A stretch of 6,727 nt of DNA from Planctomycetota bacterium (GTDB taxonomy: Bacteria; Planctomycetota; Planctomycetia; Pirellulales; Pirellulaceae): positions 1-6,727 of the forward strand of contig JAHWKS010000312.1 in assembly GCA_019347795.1 (NCBI GenBank), read 5' to 3'. Made by a program: the position numbers and the translations under genes. Shown piece after piece: positions 5,583 through 6,727 of this stretch. Position 1 is the stretch's first letter. Each line of letters opens with the position of its first letter. Below the pieces are notes generated by a model. It saw nothing but the letters and a program-made list of their open reading frames with translations. It ran no database searches and was not told where the DNA came from.

Positions 5583-6557
5583 ATGTGCTGGATTCCTCTA
5601 CTCTGCGTATCGTTGTTTCTCGCCGACGTGGAAGGTCGGCCGACGGTGATCGTCGTCGTCGGCGCCGCGGGGGCGCCGGAGTACGGCCGGCAGTTCGAGA
5701 CGTGGGCGGCGAATGTCACGGAAGCTGCCGAAGCCGGGAACGCGGAGGTGATCCGCATCGGTCTCGGCGAAGGCGGCGAAGGGGAGGCGAGCGATCGCGA
5801 GCGGCTGAAGAACGTGCTGGCCGAAGTTCCTCCCGATTCGCCGCATCCCGTGTGGCTGGTGCTCATCGGCCACGGCGCCTTTGATCGGCGGAAAGCGACG
5901 TTCAATCTTGATGGGCCGGACGTTTCGACGGAAGAGTTGAAGGAGTGGCTCGAGCCGCTTGACCGTCCGGTGGCGGTGGTGAACTGCGCCTCGGCGAGCG
6001 GGACGTTCTTGAGCGCGTTGGCGGGCGGCAACCGGGTGATCGTCACAGCCACGCGGAGCGGCGCCGAGCAGAACTTCGCCCGCTTCGGCGAGTATTTTTC
6101 GGCGGCCCTTTCCGACAGCGGCGCCGACCTGGACAAGGACGAGCAGGTGTCGTTGCTGGAGGCGTTCCTCGCCGCCTCGTCGCGGGTCGAGGAGTTCTAC
6201 AAGCGCGAAAACCGGCTCGCGACCGAGCACAGTCTCATCGACGACACCGGCGACGGCCTGGGAACGCCGGCCGACTGGTTCCGCGGCATCCGCGCGGTGA
6301 AGGCCGCCAAGGATGACGCGGAGATCGACGGGCTGCGGGCCAATCAGCTTCACCTCATCTCGAGCGATCGTGAGGAGCTGCTCACGCCCGAACAACGCGC
6401 GCGCCGGGATGAACTGGAAGCGGAGATCGAAACCCTTCGCCGCCGCAAGGCGGAGTTGGACGGGTCGCAACACTACGCCGCGCTGGAGCCGCTCATGGTC
6501 GAGCTGGCGAGAATCTACGCCGAAGCGGAGCAGGCGGATGCCGAAGACCGCAATTAA
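5583..6557 (+). CDS. C13-like (clan CD, caspase/legumain fold) cysteine peptidase
   Basis: 324 residues. The first ~18 residues are hydrophobic (IPLLCVSLFL) and may be a short Sec signal peptide, though a positively charged N-region is lacking. The core fits a clan CD peptidase: beta strand TVIVVVGAAG (21-30), catalytic-type His in WLVLIGHG (H97), catalytic-type Cys in VAVVNCASASG (C135), then RVIVTATRSG and FARFGEYF. Two Asp-rich loops follow: DLDKDEQVSLLE (182-193), matching the EF-hand-like D-x-D-x-D...E spacing, and DDTGDGLG (220-227), dockerin-like; calcium binding is inferred. From ~240 to 320 the protein is helical and charged (EELLTPEQRARRDELEAEIE, RRRKAEL), probably a coiled coil. 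The ATG is 9 nt after the amidohydrolase stop with no clear ribosome-binding site, suggesting coupled translation. Substrate is unknown. It could also be an inactive family member, but both key residues are present. Confidence 0.85.
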   Translation: MCWIPLLCVSLFLADVEGRPTVIVVVGAAGAPEYGRQFETWAANVTEAAEAGNAEVIRIGLGEGGEGEASDRERLKNVLAEVPPDSPHPVWLVLIGHGAFDRRKATFNLDGPDVSTEELKEWLEPLDRPVAVVNCASASGTFLSALAGGNRVIVTATRSGAEQNFARFGEYFSAALSDSGADLDKDEQVSLLEAFLAASSRVEEFYKRENRLATEHSLIDDTGDGLGTPADWFRGIRAVKAAKDDAEIDGLRANQLHLISSDREELLTPEQRARRDELEAEIETLRRRKAELDGSQHYAALEPLMVELARIYAEAEQADAEDRN

Positions 6558-6565
6558 CCCGTCCC

Positions 6566-6727
6566 CTACTTCGTCCACGCCGACCCCAACGCAATCCGCC
6601 AGCCGATCACCGTATCCGATCTCCGGCTGAGTCGAGTGAGCTGAGAGTAATTCGTCGCAAGCCCTAACGCAAACGCTCGCGCCTCACGTTGGCATGTCCG
6701 CGGACGAATCATCCCGCGATGTAAGCG
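6566..6727 (-). CDS. possible 3' end of a convergent gene (or a repeat-derived reading frame)
   Basis: On the minus strand one frame stays open from the right edge to a TAG at 6568-6566, giving 53 residues. The tail reads SDTVIGWRIALGSAWTK. The I-G-W-R-I-A-L string faintly recalls the G-F-R-V-A-L ending of formylglycine-generating-enzyme-like (FGE-sulfatase) domains, but that is too short to rely on. It would be convergent with the peptidase gene, whose stop lies 8 nt away. The upstream part overlaps a stretch that looks like a dispersed repeat (next entry), so the frame may be non-coding. Confidence 0.22.
   Translation of the reverse strand, partial: RLHRGMIRPRTCQREARAFALGLATNYSQLTRLSRRSDTVIGWRIALGSAWTK
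6659..6695. repeat. possible dispersed intergenic repeat
   Basis: The stretch AAGCCCTAACGCAAACGCTC followed by GCGCCTCACGTTGGCAT looks like recurring intergenic sequence I associate with planctomycete genomes (the minus strand reads GCGCGAGCGTTTGCGTTAGG). Only one copy lies in the window, so the repeat nature is recalled, not shown. Confidence 0.18.

Noticed and set aside
5598..6578. 326-codon minus-strand open frame
   Set aside because: It is antisense to the peptidase gene, which has the His and Cys motifs and a fitting operon position. The antisense product shows no domain.

Overview
The window is high-GC and looks like chromosomal DNA of a Planctomycetota bacterium. The evidence is the gene content: a secreted DUF1080 (3-keto-disaccharide hydrolase fold) protein, a Tat-exported DUF1501 protein, a small membrane protein opening with the 'F-x-L-R-x-L-L-W' type start common in that phylum, a planctomycete-style NagA-like amidohydrolase, and a clan CD (C13-like) cysteine peptidase. 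No rRNA, tRNA, CRISPR array, insertion sequence or phage gene is visible. The gene order looks native rather than recently acquired.

Layout. The left half (1-2736) is a leftward set of three genes. In transcription order these are a signal-peptide DUF1080 protein with a long Lys/Glu/Pro/Gln linker (2736-1390), a small multi-pass membrane protein beginning 10 nt after its stop (1379-963), and a TerB-like/AAA+ ATPase whose 3' end runs off the left edge (887-1). A 186-nt divergent intergenic region (2737-2922) separates it from a rightward set: DUF1501 (2923-4317), NagA-like amidohydrolase (4401-5573) and C13-like peptidase (5583-6557). The last two are only 9 nt apart. Between DUF1501 and the amidohydrolase lies a perfect 28-bp inverted repeat with a 12-nt loop. 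Its left arm overlaps the DUF1501 stop codon. The last 170 nt are mostly open on the minus strand and may hold the 3' end of a convergent gene or a dispersed repeat.

How the genes may work together. DUF1080, DUF1501, and probably the peptidase, carry export signals, and DUF1080 proteins and NagA-type enzymes belong to carbohydrate families. A polysaccharide or amino-sugar theme with envelope-located proteins is plausible but is inference. The peptidase is the least ordinary product: it has a His/Cys pair of clan CD type, followed by two Asp-rich loops that resemble calcium-binding loops and a helical, coiled-coil-like tail.

I did not find a clearly new multi-gene system. The best leads are the perfect palindrome between two genes, the possible Ca2+-loop peptidase, a gene 3' end apparently built from a short dispersed repeat, and the unexplained minus-strand reading frame at the right edge.
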